Positions 1 to 10,984 of a stretch of 64,000 bases of DNA are shown in pieces; the first letter of the stretch is position 1, and every line of letters starts with the position of its first letter. Source of the stretch: Vibrio taketomensis. GTDB lineage: Bacteria > Pseudomonadota > Gammaproteobacteria > Enterobacterales > Vibrionaceae. The notes beneath the pieces are model-generated. The model worked only from the letters and a program-made list of their open reading frames with translations. It made no database searches and was not told the DNA's origin. The stretch spans positions 434,001-498,000 of the forward strand of contig NZ_AP019650.1 of assembly GCF_009938165.1 (NCBI RefSeq). Direction: 5' to 3'. The translations under genes were made by a program, and so were the position numbers.

Positions 1-1760
1 ATCTTTACAATGTTTGTGAGTTGATGTTCAACTTCACTTGTGTCACCACCTTCAATCGGGTCTCCCCAAGTGACGACGGTACCGTCAGTTTTAAGGACGG
101 CAAATGCAGTCCATGTAGAATATACTTCTGCGATGTTGGTGATTTGTGATTGTACGTGTGTACTATCACCTCCAGCAGTTGGGTTTCCCCATGTTACTAA
201 CGTTCCATCATCTTTTAGGGCAGCAAAGGCTGTCGCTGTAGAGTATATGGTTTTGACATTGGTAAGTTGCTCTTGTACATAAGAGCTATCGCCACCAGTT
301 TCGTGATCACCCCAAGTCACCACTGTACCGTCAGTCTTTAATGCAGCGAATGCATTATTGTTTGAAAATACTTGTTTAACCTCAGTGATATCAGACATTT
401 GTATTGGGCATGTGTGCGGTAAACTAGGGCAGGAATTACCCCAAGAAACGATACTCCCATCCGTTTTTAGAGCCGTAAAAGCAGCGCTACTAGCAACAAT
501 AGAGCTTACGTGAGTCAGTTGATCTTGCACTTTTGAACTGTCGCCGCCGTCTTCCTCATCACCCCAAGTAACCACTGTGCCGTCACTCTTGAGTGCTGCA
601 AAAGACCAGTTACTAGCAAAAATCTTATCTACTTGCTTTAATTGAGCCGCAGTTTGACTATCAACACTTCCGCCTTGATTTGGATGCCCCCAAACGACCA
701 CTGTGCCATCTTGTTTTAGTCCAGCAAAGGCCCAGCTTGCTGGCGAAATATCGACAATATTCGACAAGTCTACACCTGCACTGCTGCCTCCATATGCAGG
801 GTGTCCCCAAGATGCAACGGAGCCGTCGGGCTTGAACGCCGCAAAAGACCAACCAGTTTGTCTTGAGAAAATTTTAGTTACGTGGGTTGGCGGTGTGATT
901 TCATCGAGAAAACTGCCCCATGTAACCAAAGAATTATCATTATTTATCACCGCGAAGCCAAATTGAGCTGATGCAATCTCTTTTGGGGAGTCGAACTGAT
1001 GTTGGACGTGATAATTGTAACCGCCATAATTTGGGTTACCCCAAGATACGACCTGACCATTTGGTTTTATTGCAGTAAAGGCGGCTAATGACCCTTTAAC
1101 TTGTATGTTATTCACGGAAACGGGTATAGGTTGGCTGTCGATACCATTAGATCTGGCAGTAAGCGTTGTGTTCCCTTCTTTTATTCCTTCAAGCAGTCCT
1201 TCACCTTTACTATTATCATGTGATACAGACGCTATTGTTGAATTTGTTGTGCTCCATTCAACGTTGAGGAGTAAGTCAATTTTACTTCCATCTTGGAATT
1301 CACCAATGGCATTAATATGATGTTTTTCACCGGGGGCTATGGCTAATAGACTTGGATCTATCGTGACTTTATGTAGTGGCTGAGCTGGAACTACACTTAT
1401 CTGCATCTGCGTAGTAAATGTATGACCATTTATGGTTGTTTCTACGCCAATTTCAGCGGAACCATCGGAAACTCCTGAGATAATGCCATTGTTTTCGTCT
1501 ACCACACCATTAGAGCTCGGTATAATACTAAATGGGTTATCTAATTTGTGTTCAGAGCCGTCAGAATAAATACCATAAATTTCAAATTTTTTTGCATATC
1601 CTTTTGGGATTTCAAGAACCGCGGGCTCGGTCCTTATGTCAACTAACACTGATGGTCCAGCAGGCGGTTTAATTTGTCCACCATCATTATTATTGCTCGA
1701 ATTGCTACTATCACCGCCACCGCATCCAGCGGTTATTAATATCCCAATGTAATTAAACAA
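1..1760 (-). CDS. RCC1-repeat lipoprotein with Ig-like domains (3' end outside window)
   Basis: Reading leftward there is one open frame with no stop before the window edge. A short hydrophobic leader ending in ITAGC puts a possible lipidated Cys at residue 13, followed by a Gly/Ser/Asn-rich linker. Residues about 30-215 look like two bacterial Ig-like (Big_2) domains. From about residue 230 to the edge there are nine repeats of about 41 residues with the core AFAALKTDGTVVTWG and often GGDS; the Trp codons stay in phase across all nine. This is the RCC1-like beta-propeller pattern, so a surface or periplasmic binding protein is likely; the ligand is unknown. No ATG fits the lipobox frame; I used TTG at 1760 (TTG at 1790 is an alternative) and neither has a clear Shine-Dalgarno site, so the 5' end may be altered. 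Family confident, start uncertain. Confidence 0.75.
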   Translation of the reverse strand, partial: MFNYIGILITAGCGGGDSSNSSNNNDGGQIKPPAGPSVLVDIRTEPAVLEIPKGYAKKFEIYGIYSDGSEHKLDNPFSIIPSSNGVVDENNGIISGVSDGSAEIGVETTINGHTFTTQMQISVVPAQPLHKVTIDPSLLAIAPGEKHHINAIGEFQDGSKIDLLLNVEWSTTNSTIASVSHDNSKGEGLLEGIKEGNTTLTARSNGIDSQPIPVSVNNIQVKGSLAAFTAIKPNGQVVSWGNPNYGGYNYHVQHQFDSPKEIASAQFGFAVINNDNSLVTWGSFLDEITPPTHVTKIFSRQTGWSFAAFKPDGSVASWGHPAYGGSSAGVDLSNIVDISPASWAFAGLKQDGTVVVWGHPNQGGSVDSQTAAQLKQVDKIFASNWSFAALKSDGTVVTWGDEEDGGDSSKVQDQLTHVSSIVASSAAFTALKTDGSIVSWGNSCPSLPHTCPIQMSDITEVKQVFSNNNAFAALKTDGTVVTWGDHETGGDSSYVQEQLTNVKTIYSTATAFAALKDDGTLVTWGNPTAGGDSTHVQSQITNIAEVYSTWTAFAVLKTDGTVVTWGDPIEGGDTSEVEHQLTNIVK

Positions 1761-2109
1761 AAGCGGCCATTCTTGAACGAAAATTAACAAGATTCATAGA
1801 GGATGCTCTATTTAAATTAGCTATTCGCACTACAGCGAGTAGTTAGTTAATAAAGGTGTCGATATGTAATGATGTATTACATTGACAATGAATGTATTAA
1901 TGGAGGATATATCATGCCAGTCTGATGTGCGGCAAGGGGGGAAATACGGTGTATCCTGTAATTTAAGTGATTTTTTACTATAAAATATGGCGCTTATTTG
2001 TAAATGTTAGTGTAAAGTTTTGTGTTTTCGAGAATAGGTGGTGGCAGTATTTTAGTGAAGTGCAGACGTTGGATGTTTACTCGCTCTATTTGGTTGTATA
2101 GAGTGGTAA
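1761..2109. other. Intergenic region, no gene seen
   Basis: About 350 bases between the RCC1 lipoprotein gene and the cyclophilin terminator. It is AT-rich and holds only very short open frames, and a small inverted repeat near 1865-1881 (TGTAAT, 5 bases, ATTACA). It presumably contains the leftward promoter of the lipoprotein gene, but I cannot place it. Confidence 0.4.
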
Positions 2110-2143
2110 AAAGGCGACAGCAAATTACGTTGATGTCGCCTTT
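2110..2143 (-). terminator. Rho-independent terminator of the cyclophilin gene
   Basis: Perfect 9-bp stem AAAGGCGAC / GTCGCCTTT around a 16-base loop, just beyond the cyclophilin stop. Read leftward the stem is followed by TTTTACC, so it works as a terminator on the minus strand. Confidence 0.75.
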
Positions 2144-2157
2144 GTTCGATAACTTTC

Positions 2158-2669
2158 TTACTTAATGGTCACTTTCTCGATGATGATATCTTCAACGGGC
2201 ATATCTTCGTGACCAAAGCGCGTGCAAGTGGCGATTTTGCCAATTTGTTTAACGACATCCATGCCTGCTGTTACGGAACCAAATACTGCGCAGCCCCAGC
2301 CGTAATTGGTTTTCCAGTAAAATCGAGAAAATCATTGTCTTCTAGATTAATAAAAAATTGTGCTGTTGCAGAGTGTGGCGCATCGGTGCGAGCCATAGCG
2401 ATTGAACCAGTGACGTTTTTCAAGCCGTTATAGGCTTCGTTGGCGATCGGCGCATGAGTTCTTTTTTCTACCATGTTCATGGCAAAGCCATCATCACGGA
2501 TTTCATAGCCGCCACCTTGAATCATGAATCCATCAATGACTCGGTGGAAAAGGGTATTTTCAAAAAAGCCTTCTTTGCAGTAACGAAGAAAGTTTTTTGC
2601 AGTTTCTGGCGCTTTTTGCTTATCAAGTGTGATTTCAATATCGCCGTAATTGGTAGTCAGAATGATCAT
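2158..2669 (-). pseudogene. ppiB: Cyclophilin-type peptidyl-prolyl isomerase (PpiB-like), frameshifted
   Basis: Cytoplasmic cyclophilin that would catalyse cis-trans isomerisation of Xaa-Pro bonds. The intact N-terminal part has the catalytic core [13 protein letters not shown] (Arg43) and [10 protein letters not shown] (residues 99-108). As written the frame stops after 132 codons, but the -1 frame carries on with the expected YGWGCAVFG and a family-like C-terminus to a TAA at 2158. Adding one base in the T run at 2310-2313 (A run on the coding strand) restores 170 residues, near the usual length. No signal peptide is present, so this is PpiB-like, not PpiA-like. The ATG at 2669 follows an A-rich stretch with only a weak ribosome site. 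Either a recent pseudogene or a one-base sequencing error; the regularity of such breaks here favours the latter. Confidence 0.85.
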
Positions 2670-2906
2670 GATTAAATTTCTTTAAAAAGATGGGTTGCTA
2701 AATGGCTGGGAAGTATAGGTAAATGATAGGAGAAAATGAATAGTTCAGTCATAGCCGCAAGCATATCCTGTTGAAGCGTATACGCAGAGTTGTCGTTTAA
2801 CTTGGATTATTGCAGTGTAACTGACTATCGAGGCTACACTTTATAAAGTATTGAGTGGGATAAGCGAACAAGCTTATCGATATAATCATTCGCAAAGGAA
2901 TACGCA

Positions 2907-4172
2907 GTGCTTGAACACCATATTCGAAATTACATCTCTCATCAGTTAGCTAGCGTTGGCATTAATAGTGATCCTTATGGGGTCGAACTCACCAGTGTCT
3001 TTGTGTTAGCAGCATTGATTACCGCCACGATTAGTTACTTGATTGTCCATCACGTGATTGTGCGCTCGGTGAAGAACGTTTTACGCAAAACGAATAAACC
3101 ACTCTCAGACAGTCTTAAAAAGTACGATTTACTCGGAAAAATATCGCTGCTCGTGCCGATTATGATTCTGGATGTACTGATTCCAATCTCAGTGGGTCAC
3201 TACACGCTCTTAGCAACGATTTTGGATCGCTTGCTGAGTGTGTCGATTTTATTAATGATCGTATGGGTGATCTTTGCATTGCTCGATGCACTCAATGATA
3301 TTGCTACTTTCAAAGGCATTACTCGTAAAATGCCGATCAAAAGCTTTGTTCAGCTTATTAAGCTCTTTACCTTTTTTGTTGGTTTAATCATTTTTGTTTC
3401 GATCCTCTCCAATGAATCACCGGTTATTTTTCTTTCAGGGTTAGGGGTTGCTACGGGCTTTGTGATGTTGGTGTTTAAAGACACTATTTTGGGTTTTGTT
3501 GCCGGTATTCAGTTGTCTGCTAACCAAATGATTAGCCTCAATGATTGGATTCAAATGGATGCTTATGGTGCAAACGGAACGGTGGAAGAAATATCATTAA
3601 CCACGGTAAAAGTACGTAACTTTGATAACACAATAAGTATGCTGCCAGCGTATGCATTGGTACAAAATGCCTTTATCAATTGGCAGGGGATGTCTGATTC
3701 AGGCGGCAGACGCATAGAGCGTTCAGTGAATATCGACGTAACATCGATTCGTTTTATGCAAGATGAGGAAATTGAAGCGCTGAAGCGTATTCGAATTCTG
3801 CGTCAGTATATTTATGAAAAATCGCAAGAGATCAGTGAATATAACCAAGATCTTGATCAAGATGATGGTGGGATAGGTAATACTCGACAGATGACTAACC
3901 TTGGGTTATTCCGCGCCTACCTCAATGCGTACCTGCGTAGCAGCAAAGATATTCATCAATACATGTTAATCATGGTGCGTCAATTACAGCCAACGGAAGA
4001 GGGGATTCCTCTGCAGGTTTACGCGTTTAGTAATAATGTAGACTGGGCAATTTACGAAGGTATTCAAGCAGACTTATTTGATCATATCTACGCCATAATG
4101 CCAACGTTTGGTCTGCGCCCTTATCAGGCGCTTAGCAGTAACGATTTGAATAAAAGAATCGGAAACCTTTAG
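2907..4172 (+). CDS. Mechanosensitive channel of the MscS superfamily, YbdG-like
   Basis: Inner-membrane protein of 421 residues expected to open under membrane tension during hypo-osmotic shock. Hydrophobic segments lie near residues 28-50, 78-95, 100-125, 148-170 and 172-195. The last is the Gly/Ala-rich pore helix running into the MscS beta domain (DWIQMDAYGANGTVEEISLT at about 213-232). The C-terminal domain is longer than in small MscS channels; overall length and the N-terminal helices match the E. coli YbdG type. The GTG start at 2907 is chosen for the AAAGGA site nine bases upstream. The gene is alone, convergent with gdhA, with a shared hairpin between them. YbdG-type assignment is from overall similarity; the superfamily is secure. 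Confidence 0.88.
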   Translation: MLEHHIRNYISHQLASVGINSDPYGVELTSVFVLAALITATISYLIVHHVIVRSVKNVLRKTNKPLSDSLKKYDLLGKISLLVPIMILDVLIPISVGHYTLLATILDRLLSVSILLMIVWVIFALLDALNDIATFKGITRKMPIKSFVQLIKLFTFFVGLIIFVSILSNESPVIFLSGLGVATGFVMLVFKDTILGFVAGIQLSANQMISLNDWIQMDAYGANGTVEEISLTTVKVRNFDNTISMLPAYALVQNAFINWQGMSDSGGRRIERSVNIDVTSIRFMQDEEIEALKRIRILRQYIYEKSQEISEYNQDLDQDDGGIGNTRQMTNLGLFRAYLNAYLRSSKDIHQYMLIMVRQLQPTEEGIPLQVYAFSNNVDWAIYEGIQADLFDHIYAIMPTFGLRPYQALSSNDLNKRIGNL

Positions 4173-4184
4173 GGTTTCCGATTC
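4156..4184. terminator. Bidirectional terminator between mscS-like gene and gdhA
   Basis: Perfect 12-bp stem GAATCGGAAACC / GGTTTCCGATTC with a 5-base loop that contains the stop codon of the channel gene. Its position between two convergent genes suits termination from both sides; the T tract is weak. Confidence 0.65.
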
Positions 4185-4217
4185 AATACCGTCTTGTTTA
4201 ATCAAGGCGATGTGTGA

Positions 4218-5864
<1,647 letters not shown>

Positions 5865-7616
5865 TTAATCACCTGCACTGATTCCCTCTCTTCTTGGATC
5901 AGCACCACCGATTAACTTATCGTTCGAAAATACGACTCCCTGTAAGCCTGAATTAAGATTTTTTAGTTCAACCGTGTAACCCATTTTCTCAAGTGGGCGC
6001 TTAAATTTTACTGCTGATGTATTTTGTTCAATATCGTAAGTGCCAAAGCGATTGAGCATACGCGGCATATCAATGGCCTCTTGAATACTCATTCCCCATT
6101 CAAAATGAGCAATCAGCGTCTGAGCAACATAGCCGATAATGCGAGAACCGCCAGGTGAGCCAATCGCCATATAAGGCTGACCATTTTTCAGTACAATGGT
6201 TGGTGTCATGGAAGATCGAGGTCGCTTTCCCGGTTCAACGTGATTCGCGATCGGATAACCGTTTTTGTGGGTCGCAAATGAAAAATCAGTCAGTTCATTA
6301 TTAAGCAAAAAGCCGTTACTCATTACTCTAGAGCCAAAGCCATTTTCGATAGTGCTGGTCATTGAGACGATGCTCCCTTGCTTATCTACAATCACGATGT
6401 GAGTCGTACTAGGTAACTCTATGGATTGATCATCGGCATAGGCGATGGGGTCATCCCAACGCGGTTCTCCCGGGGAAACATGTGCAAGGGCAGTTCCTTG
6501 GGTGATGAGTTGGGCCCGTTTTTCGAGATAACTAGCATCTAACAGCCCTTTGGGCATGGGGACAAAATCCGTATCGGCGATATATCGACCTCGATCTGCA
6601 AAGGCAAGGCGTGATGCGTCACCGATGATTTGCCATGCGATAGGGTTATTCGCTCCTAATTTTTGTAGATCGAAATGGCTCACCATACCGAGGATTTGTC
6701 CAAGCGTTATTGCTCCTGAACTAGGAGGGCCCATTCCGCACACGTCGTAGCCTCGATAATTTGCACATATGGGTTTACGCTCAATGACTTTATACGTGGC
6801 AAAATCTTCCAATGCGAGATAGCCCGGGTTGTCGGTAACAGAGCTGACTTTAGTGACGATGTCTCGGGCTATTTTGCCGTGATAGAATGCCTTTTCTCCT
6901 TTTGTTGCCAATAAATTAAGGGTCTCAGCATAATCTGGGTTGTGCAGTATTTTTGCTTCGTTTAATGGTTTTTCACCCTCAAAGAAATACGCTTTCGTTT
7001 CAGGATAGCGAGCGAGGTGTTGTTTATCGCGCAGAATAGAACTGGCCAAGCGCTCAGAGACAGGGAAGCCGTGGATGGCGAGTTCAATCGCTGGATCAAA
7101 TAGTGAGGACCACGATTGGTTGCCGTAACGCTGGTGGAATGTAGCGAGAAGCTTAACCGTTCCAGGGGTTCCTACTGAACGCCCGCCAACGACGGCGTCA
7201 TAAAAGCTGAGTGGTTTGCCTTTTTTATCGAGGAACAATTCGGGCCTAACGGCTAGAGGCGCAGTTTCGCGACCGTCAAAAGTGGTCAGTGAGTTCGTTG
7301 GTGCATGGTAATAGACTAAGAATGCGCCGCCACCAAGACCGGATGATTGTGGTTCAACTAATCCCAATACAGTTTGCACCGCGACAAGTGCATCCGCAGC
7401 GGAGCCGCCTTGCTTTAGCACGCGGTAACCAGCTTTTACTGCGAGAGGATGAGCCGCTGAGACCATAAATTCACTTGCTTCTACACTCTTTTTGGCACTG
7501 ACTTTACTGGTCAGTTCTGGCGCAATGTTATCGGCAACATCTTGCGCCGTACCAATGGGGCTTGCGCACCATAATAGTAAACCGAATAATAATTCAGCCT
7601 TCTTTGTATTTAACAC
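5865..7616 (-). CDS. ggt: Gamma-glutamyltransferase (gamma-glutamyltranspeptidase)
   Basis: Periplasmic enzyme that hydrolyses or transfers the gamma-glutamyl group of glutathione and related compounds. It is made as a precursor that cleaves itself; the catalytic Thr, which becomes the N-terminus of the small subunit, is in the STTHIVIVDKQG motif (Thr404 with the start used here). Substrate-binding features are DGRETAP in the large subunit and GSPGGSRI near the C-terminus. Residues 1-25 form a signal peptide. I prefer the GTG at 7616 because GGGGGGAA lies just upstream and the signal peptide then begins with LNTKK; a GTG at 7652 would add 12 residues but lacks a ribosome site. Single gene, 583 residues, usual length for the family. 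Confidence 0.94.
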   Translation of the reverse strand: MLNTKKAELLFGLLLWCASPIGTAQDVADNIAPELTSKVSAKKSVEASEFMVSAAHPLAVKAGYRVLKQGGSAADALVAVQTVLGLVEPQSSGLGGGAFLVYYHAPTNSLTTFDGRETAPLAVRPELFLDKKGKPLSFYDAVVGGRSVGTPGTVKLLATFHQRYGNQSWSSLFDPAIELAIHGFPVSERLASSILRDKQHLARYPETKAYFFEGEKPLNEAKILHNPDYAETLNLLATKGEKAFYHGKIARDIVTKVSSVTDNPGYLALEDFATYKVIERKPICANYRGYDVCGMGPPSSGAITLGQILGMVSHFDLQKLGANNPIAWQIIGDASRLAFADRGRYIADTDFVPMPKGLLDASYLEKRAQLITQGTALAHVSPGEPRWDDPIAYADDQSIELPSTTHIVIVDKQGSIVSMTSTIENGFGSRVMSNGFLLNNELTDFSFATHKNGYPIANHVEPGKRPRSSMTPTIVLKNGQPYMAIGSPGGSRIIGYVAQTLIAHFEWGMSIQEAIDMPRMLNRFGTYDIEQNTSAVKFKRPLEKMGYTVELKNLNSGLQGVVFSNDKLIGGADPRREGISAGD

Positions 7617-7813
7617 GCGATGTTCCCCCCAAGTCAGCTCGACTATCGACACGTAAGTTAAGCCTAGTGAACTTAGGGTGGGCTTACGGTTTTTTTTTGC
7701 TATTCATTTTGTAATTAAGCATCGTTGACAGAATTTGCTAGCACCTTAAAGTTAATCAAAATAACGGTTTTTAACACTTTGATTAATCGACATTATTTCC
7801 CTCGACATTTTTC

Positions 7814-7907
7814 TCAAAATGAGAATATTCCAATTAACTTGAAGAACGCGGTCTCATGTTCGATACTGTTTTTTGCAATATGATTTGTGATTTGAGTCTC
7901 ATTTTGA
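7814..7907. promoter_or_regulatory. Inverted repeat arms upstream of the secreted-protein gene
   Basis: TCAAAATGAGA at 7814-7824 and its exact reverse complement TCTCATTTTGA at 7897-7907. The second arm touches the ribosome site (AAAGGAG, 7906-7912) of the gene starting at 7920. The arms could be an operator pair or form a long-range RNA stem that hides the ribosome site. Function is inferred only from position. Confidence 0.35.
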
Positions 7908-7919
7908 AAGGAGAGAATA

Positions 7920-10132
7920 GTGAAACAGATAGGCACAATAACCAAGTTATGCCAGCTAATGCTGTTAGCGATCATCACTTCTCTCTCTTACTCTGTCTTC
8001 GGTGCAGGAAAAGCAATGGTGTTGCCTGGATTGCATCAGCAGGGAGAAGATTTGGATGGAAATCCGCTCTCATCTCAGCAAGTTTTGGACTGGGAAATAG
8101 CGAATAGCGACATTATTTTTGGAGCCTATGATTCTGCTGCCGACAATCACCGAGCGAGAAATGTCGGGTATATGTATAACCAAAAATTGGAAATGAACAG
8201 TAGTTGGTTAGAACACCATATTCGCAGTGATGCAGAAGAAAAGGGGCTCAATTATGAAGATTTTTTCCTTCATTTTGCTGAAGACACAGTGGTAGCAGAG
8301 GTAGACCAAACTCATGGTGAAAACACCCTGCTTAACCGCAAACCAATGATTGTTGGCTACACAGTGAATCACGAACATGCTGGCTTTTGGCTATATCAGC
8401 AACCGCCTTGGGATGTTGATGTCTTTGAGCATGCGAAGCAGGGTGGTGCTTTGTACGTGTATCACGCCGAGCAATTCGATCGCTTGGTGTTCAAGTTTTC
8501 TCAAACTGCACAAGGTGGCAGCTTTGTGATTGAATACCCATCACAAGTTGATGCGTATGGGCAAGTTACCCAATGGAGCCCATTTGACATCAAAAAAGAC
8601 AAAACCTTAAACATGACAAAAAGCCAGAACGTGATTTGGCAAATGCCAAGTGATTGGGTTCGGGCAACCACTCATGATGGCAGCGGTGCAAGCTATGGCG
8701 GCGGTCAGTATTTTGGTTCAACCTACCTGCGAGATGGTGGTCAACTCTATGTTGTTCGAGTTCGGTGGGATGCAGACAGTGTTGCCACTCGTCCAAAAAT
8801 CAAAGAAGTTAAGCTTAAAAATAGCTTCCCGGTAGTAAAATTGTCTGATGCTCCAATCGCTACTTCCGATGGCCGCAGTATTCAGCGTTGGAGAAAAATC
8901 CGGGGCTTTGATCTCTCTGCAGATACTAACCAGGATAATTATCTTGATTGGAATGAATATAAAAACCGATCGAATAAAAACGCCACCGCACGTTTTCGTT
9001 GGGAGTCTCGCGTTATTCCGTTTGGCCGGATGTGGAATCAAAACTCCTCGTGGGCGTTAACACATCTTGCTAATCCCGATTATATTGAGGCCATGCGTGC
9101 GTACTATGCCGCTGTTTGGCAAGAGCAGGGCGTGAATGGCGCGTATAACGATGACACAGGGTCAGTGGTATGGTAGCTGAGTTGGGCATGATTGCAGGTA
9201 GTGAGATTGCAGATGAACGTTATAAAACGGATTTTGCTACTTTTTTGCGTGGGTTAGCGGCCTTTAATCCAGATACGTTGATCGGAGCCAATATCGGCAC
9301 GGCTAACTTATATGGTCGCAATGGACAGTCATATCTTACGGGCGCGGCGAATCTCTATCTACGTGAGCACTATCTTTTTCCATCAACAGGCTTTAGTGGC
9401 TATGCAGGGATCAGTAAATTTTGGGACAATTCTGTGCTAGCCGCGTCGGGGCAAAGCACAATTTTTCAAGCAACGACTCGCTATGGGCGAGTGCAGTATT
9501 TGGGTAATACTGAGCAACATTGGCAGCAGGATCAATACTCAGCGCTTGCCATTTACTACTTAAATCATCACACAGATAAAAGCTTCTTTAATCAATGGAA
9601 TAACGGTTATGTTTACGGAAGCAACAATACTGATGCAGTGAACTTCTGGCGGGCAGGGATTGCCAAAAATATTGCCTATCAGCCAACGAAATTATTAGCC
9701 ATCGATTTGGGAGAGCCGGCCAATACACTCCCGGCTGAATTTGAAGCGATACCGCTAATGTTATCAACGGCGACTCCTTACCCTGCTGACTATACGATTG
9801 TAGGGGATTCAACCATGAATCAAGCCGCTCATCCTGACTTACCAAGTGGCATGATTGAGTTATTGCCAACGTATACGTACTTTATCTATCAAAGCGCAAA
9901 CGAAGTTGTTCCGCAAGGTCCTGAAGATATGGTGCTTGCGCGGGAATTTACCAAAGGGAAAGTGCTCTACCGAACAGATTTTCATGGTAGGAATCAATCC
10001 TTTTATACGTCGGATAAGATAACCGTTGAGCTTGACGTCCCGATGCGGCCTGTTGATGCTCAGGGTACGGTAGGGGATTATGTAAGTCGCGTCGAACTGG
10101 GTGGTTACGAAGGCATGTTCTTGCTTTATTGA
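7920..10132 (+). pseudogene. Large secreted protein of unknown function, glycosidase-like, with EF-hand loop, frameshifted
   Basis: Two open frames (7920-9176 and 9170-10132) overlap by seven bases and make one 737-residue protein if a base is restored in the GGG run at 9159-9161. The first half starts at a GTG after AAAGGAG and has a signal peptide (residues 1-28); the second half has none, which supports a single secreted protein. Residues 335-346 form a canonical 12-residue EF-hand calcium loop (D335, N337, D339, D343, E346). The C-terminal half (for example GANIGTANLYG and VELGGYEGM) resembles barrel-type putative glycoside hydrolases, but I recognise no catalytic signature, so no activity is claimed. 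Ethylbenzene dehydrogenase-like haem or sugar-binding modules are another option for the N-terminal beta-rich part. The ribosome site overlaps one arm of an inverted repeat. Confidence 0.7.
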
Positions 10133-10148
10133 CGGATAGAACAAGAAG

Positions 10149-10172
10149 ACAAGGCGCAATTATGCGCCTTGT
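10149..10172. terminator. Bidirectional terminator
   Basis: Perfect 10-bp stem ACAAGGCGCA / TGCGCCTTGT with a 4-base loop (ATTA), between the convergent secreted-protein and racemase genes. Confidence 0.75.
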
Positions 10173-10188
10173 TCATGTTTGAAAGCGG

Positions 10189-10884
10189 TTAACTACCGAT
10201 CGCCAATTTAACGGCGGCTTCCGCATGAATCGCTGTCGTATCGAATAACGGTACATCGGTATGGCTCTGTTTGACCAACAATGCAATTTCGGTACAACCT
10301 AGAATTACTGCTTGTGCACCCTGTTGATGAAGTTTTTCGATGATATCTAGGTACACTTTGCGCGACTCGTCTTTAATCTCACCACGGCAGAGCTCTTGAT
10401 AGATGATCTCGTGCACGTTTAAACGGTCGGCTTGTTCTGGGACGACGACGTCAATACCAAATTTGTCGCTCAAGCGTCCTTTATAGAAATCTTGCTCCAT
10501 GGTGAAGTTGGTGCCTAGAAGGCCAACTTTACGTACACCGCTCTCAAGAAGTTTGTGCGCAGTCGCATCGGCAATATGCAAGATTGGAATTGAGATATTC
10601 GCTTCGATCTGTGGCGCGACTTTATGCATGGTATTGGTGCAAATTAGAAGGAAATCAGCGCCTGCTTTTTCGACAGACACCGCAGCATCCGATAGAATTG
10701 CCGCTGTTTCATCCCATTTACCTTCATGTTGCAGTTTTTCGATTTCAGCAAAGTTGACACTGTACATGCTGATTTTGGCTGAGTTTAAGCCACCAAGGGT
10801 TTGCTTAACGCCCTCGTTAATCGATTTGTAATAACTGAGCGTGGATTCCCAGCTCATACCACCAAGCAAGCCAATTGTTTTCAC
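10189..10884 (-). CDS. Aspartate/glutamate racemase family amino-acid racemase
   Basis: PLP-independent racemase expected to interconvert L- and D-forms of an amino acid, probably in the cytoplasm. Both catalytic cysteines are present: LLICTNTMHK in the first half and VILGCTEIALL in the second. The N-terminus KTIGLLGGMSWEST is typical of the YgeA/aspartate racemase branch. The GTG at 10884 is favoured by AAAGGA seven bases upstream and gives 231 residues, the usual length; an upstream ATG at 10917 would add 11 unlikely residues. Single gene. The substrate cannot be read from sequence; YgeA-like members can be broad-specificity. Confidence 0.9.
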   Translation of the reverse strand: MKTIGLLGGMSWESTLSYYKSINEGVKQTLGGLNSAKISMYSVNFAEIEKLQHEGKWDETAAILSDAAVSVEKAGADFLLICTNTMHKVAPQIEANISIPILHIADATAHKLLESGVRKVGLLGTNFTMEQDFYKGRLSDKFGIDVVVPEQADRLNVHEIIYQELCRGEIKDESRKVYLDIIEKLHQQGAQAVILGCTEIALLVKQSHTDVPLFDTTAIHAEAAVKLAIGS

Positions 10885-10984
10885 GTAGTTTCCTTTACGT
10901 TGAGTTCGGTTATTCATTTAAACCTAAGTAGTAGTCCAAATCAAAGCAAAGTGTGTAGGTGCAAGCAAAGAAAACGATTTTAGG

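Noticed and set aside
40..1320. Several rightward open frames at the left end
   Set aside because: They are antisense to the RCC1-repeat gene and show no family-like sequence.
9170..10132. The second secreted-protein frame as a separate gene
   Set aside because: It has no signal peptide or ribosome site and the frames join cleanly with one base; treated as one gene.
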